This document shows, piece by piece, positions 8,297 to 19,500 of a DNA stretch of 64,000 nucleotides. The translations under genes were made by a program, and so were the position numbers. Below the pieces are notes generated by a model. It did not search any database, was not told the origin of the DNA, and saw only the letters and a program-made list of their open reading frames with translations. Within the stretch, counting starts at the first letter, position 1. Every line of letters starts with the position of its first letter. The stretch comes from Streptomyces sp. NBC_01237 (GTDB lineage: Bacteria; Actinomycetota; Actinomycetes; Streptomycetales; Streptomycetaceae), in assembly GCF_035917275.1 (NCBI RefSeq), contig NZ_CP108509.1, positions 1,488,001 through 1,552,000 on the forward strand, written 5' to 3'.

Positions 8297-10197
8297 CGTC
8301 CACGTACGAAGAGCACGCCGGAGGGGCCACAGCCCCCGAGTCGGAAGAGGCGGCGGAGTCCATGAGCGGCACCCCTGCGGACCGGCCGGACCGCGCACTG
8401 CTGCCGACCGCCACCGGCGCCGAGTGCCTGGCGGCGCTCCGCACGATGCTGCGCGGCCACCGGCCCCTGGCGGTGGGCGCGTTCACCGTGCTGGTCATCG
8501 GAACGGCGATCGGGCTGCTGACCGCTCCCCTGCTCGGGCACATCGTCGACCTGGTGGTGGAACAGCGGGGCTCCCACGCCCTGACGCTGCCGCTGGTCCT
8601 GCTCATCGTGGTGGCACTGGCACGCGGCGCCGCCGCGGCGATCGGCAGCTCCCTGGTGGCCCGGCTCGGCGAGACCGTACTGGCGGCCGTGCGCGAGCAG
8701 TTCATCGAGCGCGCGCTGCGGCTGCCGCTCGAACGCGTCGAGGCGGCCGGCTCCGGAGACCTGGTCTCCCGGGTCACCAGCGATGTCTCCATGATCGCGA
8801 AGTCGGTGCGCCAGGCGCTGCCGGAGTTCACCCGCTCCGCCCTCACCATCGTGCTGACCCTGGTCGGACTGGCCGTGCTCGACTGGCGGTTCCTGCTGGC
8901 GGCGCTTCTGGCCATGCCCGTTCAGGTGCTGTCCGTACGCTGGTACCTGCGCCGGGCCGCGCCCGTGTACGCCGAACACCGGGTCGCCACCGGCGCGCTC
9001 CAGCACCAGCTCCTCGACAGTGTCGGCGGCGTACGCACCGTGCGCGCCTTCCGTCTGGGCGACACGCACGCCGCGCTGCTGGAGGGCCGTTCCGCGTCCG
9101 CCCGCGATCTGGCGCTGCGTGGCCTCCACATCGTCACCGGCTTCTTCTCGCGGCTGAACCTCGGCGAGTTCATCGGTCTGGCCGCGATGCTCGGCACCGG
9201 CTTCCTGCTGGTCGACAACGGCTCGGTGACCATCGGTACGGCCACCGCCGCCGCGCTCTACTTCCACAGCCTCTTCAACCCGATCAACGCCACGCTGTTC
9301 CTCATCGACGACGCCCAGTCCGCGGGCGCGAGCTTCGCCCGCCTGATCGGGGTGTCGAAGCTGCCGGCCGAGCGCACCGCACCGGGGCACGGCGCTCCGG
9401 TGGACGGCTCGGTCAAGGTGACCGCCCTCCACCACGCGTACGCCGCCGGGCGTCCCGTGCTGTGCGATGTCGCCCTGGAGGTGCACAGCGGGGAACGGGT
9501 GGCGCTGGTGGGGGCGAGCGGCGCCGGGAAGACCACGCTGGCCAAGGTCATCGCCGGTGTCCACGAGCCGCTGAGCGGGTCGATCGCCCTGGGCGGGGTC
9601 GATGTCCGTGAGCTGGGCCCGGCGGGTGTACGGAGCGCGGTGACGCTGATCAGCCAGGAAGTGCATGTGTTCGCCGGTCCGCTGGCGGAGGATCTGCGGC
9701 TCGCCCGCCCCGAGGCCACGGACGACGAACTGCGCGCTGCCCTGGGCCACGTCGGTGCCCTGCGGTGGGCCGAGGCCCTGCCCGACGGTCTGGCCACCGT
9801 CGTGGGCGAGGGAGGGCACCGGCTGACGGTGACCCAGGCCCAGCATCTCGCCCTGGCCCGCCTGGTTCTCGCCGATCCGCCGATCGCCATTCTCGACGAG
9901 GCGACCGCCGACGCCGGAAGCGCGGGAGCCCGGGTGCTGGAGGAGGCCGCCCTCAAGGCTCTGGAGGGGCGTACGGGCCTGATGGTCGCCCACCGGCTCC
10001 CCCAGGCCGCGACCGCCGACCGCATCGTCGTCCTCGACGAGGGGCGGGTCGTGGAGACCGGCACGCACGACGAACTCGTCGCCGCGGGCGGCCCGTACGC
10101 CGCGCTCTGGGCCGCGTGGTCCGACAGCCGCCGGGGCCCGCGGGAGGACGCGCCGCTCGGGGACACCGACGCGCGCTCCGTCGCACCGGCCGGCTGA
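8293..10197 (+). CDS. ABC exporter half-transporter 2 (canonical Walker motifs, degenerate signature)
   Basis: A 634-residue half-transporter, partner of the preceding gene. After a ~60-residue acidic N-terminal tail come the membrane helices, then an ATPase domain with canonical Walker A GASGAGKTT (near 406), Q-loop LISQEVHVF, Walker B IAILDEAT and switch VAHRL. The LSGGQ signature, however, is replaced by LTVTQAQ. Each half thus lacks what the other keeps, so the pair forms one working and one dead ATP site. It should export the apo-siderophore. A long hairpin follows the stop. Confidence 0.93.
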   Translation: MTSTYEEHAGGATAPESEEAAESMSGTPADRPDRALLPTATGAECLAALRTMLRGHRPLAVGAFTVLVIGTAIGLLTAPLLGHIVDLVVEQRGSHALTLPLVLLIVVALARGAAAAIGSSLVARLGETVLAAVREQFIERALRLPLERVEAAGSGDLVSRVTSDVSMIAKSVRQALPEFTRSALTIVLTLVGLAVLDWRFLLAALLAMPVQVLSVRWYLRRAAPVYAEHRVATGALQHQLLDSVGGVRTVRAFRLGDTHAALLEGRSASARDLALRGLHIVTGFFSRLNLGEFIGLAAMLGTGFLLVDNGSVTIGTATAAALYFHSLFNPINATLFLIDDAQSAGASFARLIGVSKLPAERTAPGHGAPVDGSVKVTALHHAYAAGRPVLCDVALEVHSGERVALVGASGAGKTTLAKVIAGVHEPLSGSIALGGVDVRELGPAGVRSAVTLISQEVHVFAGPLAEDLRLARPEATDDELRAALGHVGALRWAEALPDGLATVVGEGGHRLTVTQAQHLALARLVLADPPIAILDEATADAGSAGARVLEEAALKALEGRTGLMVAHRLPQAATADRIVVLDEGRVVETGTHDELVAAGGPYAALWAAWSDSRRGPREDAPLGDTDARSVAPAG

Positions 10198-10243
10198 GCG
10201 TGGCTGCGGGCCGACCGCGTCGGCGCGCGCAGACCGGGCAGGA

Positions 10244-10295
10244 GAACGCCGCTGCCCCGGAGTGAGGTGATCCTCGCTCCGGGGCGGCGGCGTTC
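10244..10295. terminator. Bidirectional hairpin terminator between exporter and MbtH/NRPS genes
   Basis: Arms of 24 bases at 10244-10267 and 10272-10295 pair with only two G-U-type mismatches around a four-base TGAT loop. It separates the rightward exporter operon from the leftward NRPS-MbtH operon, so it can serve both. Confidence 0.8.
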
Positions 10296-10302
10296 TGCTC
10301 CC

Positions 10303-10512
10303 TCAGCCCTGCTGGGCCACCAGGCTCGCGGGACGCATGTCGGTCCAGTGGGACTCCACATGGGCGAGGCACGCCTCGCGGGTGTCCGGGCCGAGGACGG
10401 TCCGCCACCCGGCCGGCACCTCGGCGAAGGACGGCCACAGGGAGTGCTGGTTCTCATCGTTGACCAGGACCAGGAAGGTGCCCTGCGGGTCCTCGAACGG
10501 GTTGGTCGTCAT
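10303..10512 (-). CDS. MbtH-family NRPS accessory protein
   Basis: A 69-residue protein matching MbtH throughout: [24 protein letters not shown] near the start, then [10 protein letters not shown] and the hallmark [14 protein letters not shown]. MbtH proteins bind adenylation domains and are often needed for their folding or activity. The ATG overlaps the TGA of the NRPS gene (ATGA), so the two are made together; this is the last gene of the leftward biosynthetic operon. Confidence 0.97.
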   Translation of the reverse strand: MTTNPFEDPQGTFLVLVNDENQHSLWPSFAEVPAGWRTVLGPDTREACLAHVESHWTDMRPASLVAQQG

Positions 10513-13500
10513 GCGTTGTCGCTCCTTTTGGACGTTGCGGTGAACAGCTCGGAGAGCGGCTGTTCCGGGTGGGCCACCACGATGCGCAGCAGCTCCTGTA
10601 GTTCGTCGGCCAGACGCCGCGCCTTCGCGGTGCCCAGCAGGTCGGTCGCGTGGATGAGGGCGCAGTGCACGGGGCCCTCACCCCGTGGTTCGTAGAAGCT
10701 CAGGGTCAGTTCCGCGCGGGTCGAGCCGGTGGGCAGGGCCTCCAGCGAGCCCAGGCCGCCTTCCAGCCGCTCCAGATCGGCCTGTTCATGGTGGATCACC
10801 ATGACCTGCGGTCCCTCCGCGGGCAGTCCGGTCGCCCCGACGACTTCGTCGAACGGGATGTCCTGACGGTCCAGGGCGCTCAGTGTGGTCTCCCGCACCC
10901 GGGTGAGCAGCTCCGTGAAGGCCGGGTCGCCGGCCGTGTCGGTGCGCAGCACGACCGTGTTGAGGAAGCAGCCGACCAGTTCGGCGAGCCGGTCCTCGCT
11001 CCGGCCCGCGACCATCGTGCCGATGGGCAGATCGGTGCCCGCCCCGTGCGCGGTGAGCAGTGCCGCCAGGGCCGCGTGCAGCACCATGAACATGCTGGTG
11101 CCGGTGGTACGGGCGAGCCGGTCCACGGCCTCGTGGAGATCGGCGTCGAGGACGAACCCGACCTGGTCCGCGGACCGGCCGTACGCGTCCGGCGCTGCCT
11201 CGCGAGGCCCGTCCGCCGGAAGCGCCAGCCGCTCCGGGACATCCCTGAGCGTCCGCCGCCAGTAGGCGAGTTGCCGTCCGCCCCGGCTGTCCGGGTCGGT
11301 GAGGTCGCCCAGGACCTCGTGCGCCCACCGCGTGTAGTCGCCGTAGGTGACAGGCAGCGGCTCCCAGGAGGGTGCCAGGCCCTGTGTGCGGGCCGCGTAG
11401 GCGGTGGTGAGGTCACGGAACAGGGGGACCACCGACCACTCGTCCACCGCGAGGTAGTGCGCGGTGACCAGCAGCGCCTGCCCGCCGTCCGGGCCGGTCA
11501 GCAGCCGCACTCCCACGGGCGCCCCCGCCTCCGGGTCCGGTGACCGCGTGGCGAGTTCGGCGAGCCGGGCCTCCAGGTCCGCGCTCGACTCCACGGCCAG
11601 CACCGGAGCCCCGGCCGGCCGCTGGTGCAGCACGCCGTCCCGCTCGGTGAACGCCGTGCGCAGCGGCTCGTGGCGGGCCGCCACGTCGGCGAGCGCGGCG
11701 GAGAGCGCCTGTGCGTCGAGCCCGCCCGTGGACCGCAGGACGAGAGCGTGGTCGAAGCCGGGGTTGCGGCGCGACGACTCCCACTGGACGCGCTGGACCG
11801 GTGCGGGCACCCGCGGCTCGTCGCGGTGACCCGCGACCAGAGCGGGGCGGGTGGCCGCCGCGCCCTCCAGTTTGGCGGCGAGAGCGGCGACCGACAGCGC
11901 GTCGAAGACGTCCCGGATGCTCAGCTCCACCCCGAACTCGGCGCGGATGCGGCCCAGGAGCCTCATCGACGCCATGGAGTGTCCGCCGAGTGCGAAGAAG
12001 TTGTCGTGCACGCCGACGCTGTCCAGCTTCAGGATCTCGCAGAACAGATCGGCGAGCCGGGCCTGCGTCCCGGTGGCCGGCCGGTCGTCGCCGGTCATCG
12101 CGGACCAGTCCGGTACGGGCAGCGCCTTGCGGTCCAGCTTGCCGTTGGGCGTGAGCGGGAGCGGCCCGTCCAGCGGGACGACGAGCGCGGGGACCATGTA
12201 CTCGGGCAGCAGCCCGGCCGCGTGGGACAGCAGCTCCCGCGGGTCGGGAGTCCCCGATTCGGGCACCACGTAGCCGACCAGGCGCACGATGTCGCCGTCG
12301 CGGTCGGGCACCACGGCCGCCTGGGCTACCGACGGATGCGCGGTGAGGGCCGCCTCGACCTCGCCCAGCTCGATGCGGAAGCCCCGCACCTTCACCTGGC
12401 TGTCGACCCGGCCGAGGAAATCGAGGTTGCCGTCCGGTCGCCAGCGGGCACGGTCGCCGGTGCGGTACATCCGGCTGCCGGGTCCGCCGTACGGGTCGGC
12501 GACGAAGCGCTCCGACGTCAGCCCCGGACGGCCCAGATAGCCGCGGGCCAGGCCGCGGCCGGCGACGTACAGCTCGCCGGTCACGCCCGGCGGGACGGGT
12601 TTCAGGGTCTCGTCGAGGACGTAGCAGCGGGTGTTGGGGTCGGGCCGGCCGATCGGCACCCGGCCGGAGGGACTGCCGCCGTGCTCACGGGCTTGCCACA
12701 GCGTGGAGTTGACCGTCGCCTCGGTGAGCCCGTAGGCGCAGATCAGATCGGCCGTGGCGCCGAACCGCTCGAACAGCTCCGGCGGTACGGTCTCGGTGCC
12801 GACCAGGACGGTCGAGCCCTCGGGAAGCTCGCAGCCCGGCGGCAACGCGGACACCAGCGACGGCGGCAGGATCATGTGGGTGATCCGCTGGTCCGCGAGG
12901 AAGTCGGTGAGCGCCGGTCCCGCGACCCGTGCCTCGTCGCTGATGAGGACGAGGCGGCCGCCGTGGCACAGGGCCATCGACAGCTCGAAGGCGAAGACGT
13001 CGAAGCCGATCGACGCGAACTGGAGCACCCGGCTGTCGGGTCGCAGGCCCATGCGGTCGACCGCGGTCGCGACCAGGCTGGAGATGCCCTCGTGGGGCAC
13101 CACCACACCCTTGGGGCGACCGGTCGAGCCGGAGGTGTAGATGACGTACGCGGCCTGGTCCGGGCCGACCGGTCCGCCGCCCACGGGCGCTTCGGACAGT
13201 GCGTCCAGCTCCCCGGCCGTCCCCGGCGCGTCGAGCAGCACCACGGGTACGCCGGCGACATCGGGGATCTTCCCCGCGACCGGTTCGGTGCCGACCACGA
13301 GGGCGGCCCCCGAGTCCTCGATCAGATACGTGAGACGGTCCCCCGGGTGGACCAGGTCCAGCGGCAGGAACGCGGCGCCCAGTTTCAGCACGGCGACCAC
13401 GGTGGCGACCATGTCCACGGAGCGGGGCACGGCCACGCCGACGACGCTCTCGGTGCCCACGCCGTGGGCCGCGAGCAGCCGCGCGATGCGGTTGGCGCGG

Positions 13501-16500
13501 GCGTCGAGCTGCGCGTACGTCACCGAGCGGGAGCGTTCCACGACGGCGACCGCGTCGGGCCGTTCGGCGAGCCGCCGGGCGAACAGCGCGGGCAGGGACG
13601 CCTCCTCGACCTCGCGCGGGGCGCCGTTGAACTCCTCCAGGACCAGCCGCCGCTCGTCGGCGGTGAGGATCCCGGCCTGTGACAGGGGCTGCCCGGGTGC
13701 CGCGACGAGTGCGGCGACCAGCCGGCCGAGCCGCTCGCCGAGGCGCTCGGCGGTCTCCCGGTCGAACAGCTCGGTGGCGAACTCCAGGCGGCAGTTCAGC
13801 GCGCCGGTGCCGCCGTCGGCGGGGAGCCGTTCGGAGAAGCTGAACACGAGGTCGAACTTGGCGGAGCTGATCGCGAACGGCACGTACTCCAGCCGGAGTC
13901 CGGGCAGTTCCAGCTCGTCTCCGGTGCGGGCGTGGTAGCCGACCATCACCTGGAAGAGCGGGTTGCGGGAGAGGGACCGCGTCGGGTTGAGGGCCTCGAC
14001 GACGGACTCGAAGGGCACATCGGCGTGCGAGAACGCCGCCAGGTCGCTCTCGCGGACCCGCGCCAGCAGCTCGGTGAAGCTGGGGTCGCCGCTCACATCG
14101 GCGCGCAGGACCAGCGTGTTGACGAAGAAGCCGACCAGATCGTCCAGCGCCTCGTCGCTCCGCCCGGCGATGGGTGCGCCGAGGGGGATGTCCGTCCCCG
14201 CGCCCATGCGGTGGAGCAGGGCGGCCACGGCCGCGTGCACCACCATGAACATGCTGGCGCCGGTCTCCCGGGCGAGCCGCTTCAGCCCCTCGTGGACCCG
14301 GGCGTCGAACGGGATGTCGAGTTCGGCTCCGGAGAACGCCGGGCGGGCGGGCCTGGGGCGGTCGGAGGGCAGTTCCAGTTCCTCGGGGGCCCCGGCCAGC
14401 GTGGTGCGCCAGTAGTCCAGCTGACGGGCGGCCATGCCGTTCCCGTCGGCGGGGTCGCCGAGCAGCCGCCGCTGCCACAGCGCGTAGTCGGCGTACTGGA
14501 CGGGCAGCGGCTCCCAGCCGGGGGCCGTGCCGTCGAGGCGGGCCGTGTAGGCGGTGGCCAGGTCGCGGAGGAACGGCCGGTCCGACCATTCGTCGGTGGT
14601 GATGTGGTGCAGCAGCAGGACGACGGCGTGGTCGTCGGGCGCCAGCTCCACGACCGTGGCCCGCAGCGGCAGTTCGGCGGCGAGGTCGAAGGGGCGGTTG
14701 ACGGCCGCGTCGATGATGCCGGGCAGCGCGTCCTCGGTGGCCCGGACGCACTCCACCACGGGGTGCGCCTGTTCGGCGGGCAGGACGCGCTGGGACGTCC
14801 GGCCGTCGGGCGCCGTGCGGAAGACCGTCCGCAGCGCCTCGTGCCGGGCCGTCACATCGGTGAGGGCGGTGCGCCACGCGTCGGTGTCGAGGGGGCCGCG
14901 CACCCGCATGACCAGCGGGAAGTTGTACGCGGCCGAGGTGCACTCGATCTGCTGGATGACCCACAGCCGTTGCTGGGCGTGGGACAGCGGCAGTTCGACG
15001 CGCCCGTGCCGCTCACCGGCCGTCAGTGCCGGACGGGCGGCGCCGCCGGCCCGTGCGACGCGTTCCACCAGTTCGGCCACGGTGGGTGCCTCGAACAGGT
15101 CCCGGATCGCCAGCTCCGTGTCCAGTGCGGTACGGGCCCTGCTGACGAGCCGGGTGGCCAGCAGGGAGTGGCCCCCCAGCTCGAAGAAGTCGCTGTCGAT
15201 GCCGACGCTGTCCGCGGGCAGCCCGAGCACCTCGGCGTAGAGCGCGCACAGCGTCTCCTCCCCCGGGGTGCGGGGCGGGCGGCTCGTGCCGGTACCGGCG
15301 AAGTCCGGTGCGGGCAGGGCGCGGACGTCCAGCTTGCCGTTGACGGTCAGGGGCAGTGCCCCGACGGTGACGAGTACGGAGGGGACCATGTAGTCCGGCA
15401 GCGTGGCCTTCACATGGTCGCGCAGCCGCCGCGTCAGTGCCTCTCCCTGTCCGGCGCCCTCCTCCGGTACGACATAGCCGGCCAGACGCTTGGTGCCCGC
15501 GTTCTCCGTCACGACGACCGCCGCGTGGGCGACCTCCGGGTGCGTCGACAGCGCGGTCGAGATCTCGCCCAGTTCGACGCGGTAGCCGCGGATCTTGACC
15601 TGGTCGTCGGTGCGGCCGAGGAAGTCGAGGAGACCGTCGGCGCGTTGCCGTACGAGATCGCCGGTGCGGTACATGCGCTCGCCGGGCTCGCCGAACGGGT
15701 CGGCGACGAACCGCTCGGCCGTGAGACCGGGCCGGTCGTGATAGCCGCGGGCCAGACCCGTGCCGGCGATGTACAGCTCACCGGGGCAGCCCGGCGGGAC
15801 GGGCCGCAGCATCGTGTCCAGCACATGGGCACGGGTGTTGCGGATGGGGACGCCGACCGTGGAGGTCGCGCTGTCGGCGGTGGAGCCGCCGAGCGTGTTG
15901 ATGGTGTACTCCGTCGGCCCGTACAGGTTGTAGCCGTAGGTGCCCTCGGTGTTCCGGAGCCGCGTCCACACCGTGTCGGAGACGGACTCCCCACCGAGCA
16001 GGACCAGCGCGGGCCGGTGCTTCCCGGTCTCCTCGTCCTGGTCGAGCAGCCCTTCCTCGATGAGCAACTGGGCATACGTGGGGGTGACGTTGACCACGTC
16101 GACACGGTGCCGGTCGCAGTAGGCCACCAGGGCCTCGGCGTCACGGCGCAGCTCCTCGTCGCAGACGTGCACCTCATGGCCCTCGACGAGCCAGAGCAGT
16201 TCCTCCCAGGACATGTCGAAGGCGAAGGACACGGTGTGCGCGATGCGCAGCCGCCGCCCGCCCGCCGAGGCGATGGCCGGGTCGAAGATCTCCTTCTGGT
16301 GGTTGAGCTGCATGTTCGTCAGCCCGCGGTACGGGGTGACGACGCCCTTGGGCCGGCCGGTGGATCCGGAGGTGTAGATGACGTACGCGGGGTACTCCAG
16401 GCGGCCGGGCACGTCGTGCGCGAACGCGGGGCGCTCCGCGTCGGCGATCTCACCGCCCGGGAGCGCGGCCAGCTCGGCGGCCACGGCCACGTCGTCCAGG

Positions 16501-19500
16501 AGGAGTTCGGGCGCGACGGGTCCTTCGTCCCCGCGCAGCGTCGGGGCGACCGCGGCGGTGGACACCAGGCACAGGGGGCCGGTGTCGCGCACCATCAGGC
16601 GGAGCCGGTCGGCGGGGTGGTCGAGGTCGAGCGGCAGATAGGCGGCGCCGGTCCGCAGTACGGCGAAGAGGGCGGCCACCATGTCGATGGAGCGCGGCAG
16701 CGCGAGTGCGACGACCGTCTCCGGCCCGGCGCCCCGGGCGAGCAGCAGCCGGGCGAGCCGGTTGATGTGGGCGTCCAGTTCGGCGTACGTGAGGGCGCGC
16801 TCGCCGAAGACCAGAGCCACCGCGTCCGGGGTGCGGGCGACCTGGGCCGCGAGCATGTCGGCGACGGTCTCGTCCGGCACCGGCTCGCGGCTGCTCTCCC
16901 GGCCGGCCAGCAGTGCGGCGCGCTCGGCCGGCAGCAGCGGGTCGACACCGGCGGTCCGGGCGGACGCCCCGTCGCCGTGCTCCAGGGCTTCGGCCAGCCG
17001 GTCCAGGACGGCCGTGAACCGGGCGAGGATCGTGGTGGCGTCCTCGGGGTCGAAGAGGTCGGGCCTGGCCGCGAGGGTGACCCGCAGCCGGTTGCCGGGG
17101 GTGACGATCAGGGTGAGCGGGAAGTGCGTGCCGTCCACGTTGGACACATCGGTGATGCCGTGCCGCCGCCGCAGCTCGGCGGCCCGGTCCTCGCCGTCGG
17201 CCGAGCGGAGGACGAACAGGGTGTCGAAGAGGCGGCGGTGGCCCGTCTCCTGCTGGATCGTGCCGAGGCCGACGTACTCGTACGGCATGACGGCGGCCCG
17301 CTCGGACTGCATCCGTCGCAGCAGGCGGAGCACCGGCTCGTCCGGGGTGAAAGCGACGCGCGCCGGAATGGTGTTGAGGAACATGCCGATGATGCCGGCC
17401 GCGTCGGGTACGTCGGCGGGCCGCCCGGCGACCGCGATGCCGAAGGTCACGTCGTCGCGGCCCGTCATCGCCGAGAGCACCATGCCCCACGCCGCGTTCA
17501 GCACGGTGTTCAGGGTGAGCCCGTGCCGTCGGACGAGGGTGCGCAGCCGCTCGCTGCTCTCCGGCGTCAGTACGGTGTCGAAGTCCACCGGGATCACGGG
17601 TCCGGCGTCCCGCCCGGAGGGGGCGAGCAGGGTCGGCTCGTCGAAGCCGGCGAGCGCCCGGCGCCAGGCGTCGACGGCGGCCCCGGTGTCCTGCTCGTCC
17701 AGCCAGGCCAGGTAGTCGCGGTACGAGCCGGGGGCCGGCAGACCGGTGGCGTCGCCGCCCCGCTCGTACAGCGTGAACAGCTCCTCCAGGAACAGCCACG
17801 CCGACCAGCCGTCCCACAGGATCAGGTGGTGGGTGACGACGAGGCGGTCCCGGCCGTCGCCGAGCCGGATCAGCAGCAGCCTGCACAGCGGGGCGGAGGT
17901 GAGATCGAAGCGCCGGCGCCGGTCGGCAGCCAGCAACTCCTCGGTGCGGGTGCGCTGTTCGTCCTGGGAGAGACCGGACAGGTCCGCCTCGACGAGCGGG
18001 ATCTCGGCCCCGTCCACGATGAACTGGACGGGGCGGGACAGACCGTCGTCGGCGAAACCGGCCCGCAGGCTGCTGTTGCGTTCCAGCAGCGCCCGGCAGG
18101 CGGCCCGCAGCCGGTCGGCGTCGACCCGGTGCCCGAAGTCGAGGCTCTCCTGCGACAGGTAGACGTCGAGCGCCTCGCCCGCGTCGAAGGTGGCGTGGAA
18201 GTACATGCCCTCCTGGAGCGGGGAGAGCGGCCAGATGTCCGCGACGGGCAGCCCTGCGACGGTCTCGACGCGCGCGGTCTCCTCGGGCGTGAGCACGTAG
18301 CCGCCGAGCGGGGCGGGGGCCGGCGGCTCCTGGGGGGCCGCGGCGGCGGTGAGCTGGTCGAGCAGTGCCCGCAGGGCGGGATCGACGGCCGCACCGGACC
18401 CGGCCTGCTGGGCCAGCACGGCCTGGAGGGCTGCCGCCGCCTGCCCGGCGTCGGCGGCGGAGACGGTCACCGCTTCGGCGGGCGCGGGCGCCCCGGCAGC
18501 GGGAGCGCCCGCCTCCGGAGCGGGAGCCGCGGTGGCCGCCCCGGCGGCGAGTGCGGCGGGGGTGCGGTGCTCGAACACATCACGGGGGCTCAACGCCATC
18601 CCTCTCTCACGGGCGCGGGTGACGACGGTGATCGAGGACAGGCTGTCGCCGCCGAGGACGAAGAAGTCGTCCTCCACGCCGATCCCCGGCACACCGAGAA
18701 CGTCGGTGAAGATCTCGCACAGAGCGCGTTCGCGCGCGTCGCGCGGCGGCCGTCCGCCCGCGCGGGGCGTGACCCCGGGGGCCGGAAGCGCGTTCTGGTC
18801 GAGCTTGCCGCTGGGTGTCAGCGGCAGTTCGTCCAGGGCCACGACGGCGCCGGGAACCATGGTCGCGGGCAGCGCTTCGGCGAGCGCGGCACGCAGCCGT
18901 TCGGTGTCCGGGCGGGGGGCGCCCGGGGCGGGGGCCACATAGCCGACGAGGACACCGTCGCGGACGGTCACGGCGGCGAGGGCGACGCCCGGCAGGTCCG
19001 ACAGAGCGGCCTCGATCTCGCCCAGCTCCACACGGTTTCCGCGGATCTTGACCTGGCGGTCGGTGCGGCCGAGGTACTCGACGGCGCCGTCAGCACGGCG
19101 GCGCACGAGGTCGCCGGTGCGGTACATGCGCTCACCGGGGGCACCGAACGGATCGGCGACGAACCGTTCGGCGGTCAGCCCCGGGCGGTCGTGGTAGGCC
19201 CGCGCCAGTTGCACGCCCGCGAGGTACAGCTCACCGGGGACCCCGTCGGGCACCGGTCGCAGGAAGGCGTCGAGGACGTACAGGCGGGTGTTCCAGACGG
19301 GCCGGCCGATGGGGACGGCGACCTCGCCGCCGCCCTCGTACGCGAAGGAGGTCACGTCCACGGCAGCCTCGGTGGGCCCGTAGAGGTTGTGCAGGGGAAC
19401 GGGTCCGCGGCCGGAGCGGGACGTCAGCTCCCACCAGCGCCGGGCCCCGGCACCGGTGAGCGCCTCACCGCTGCAGAACACCCGCCGCAGGCTCGCCGCC

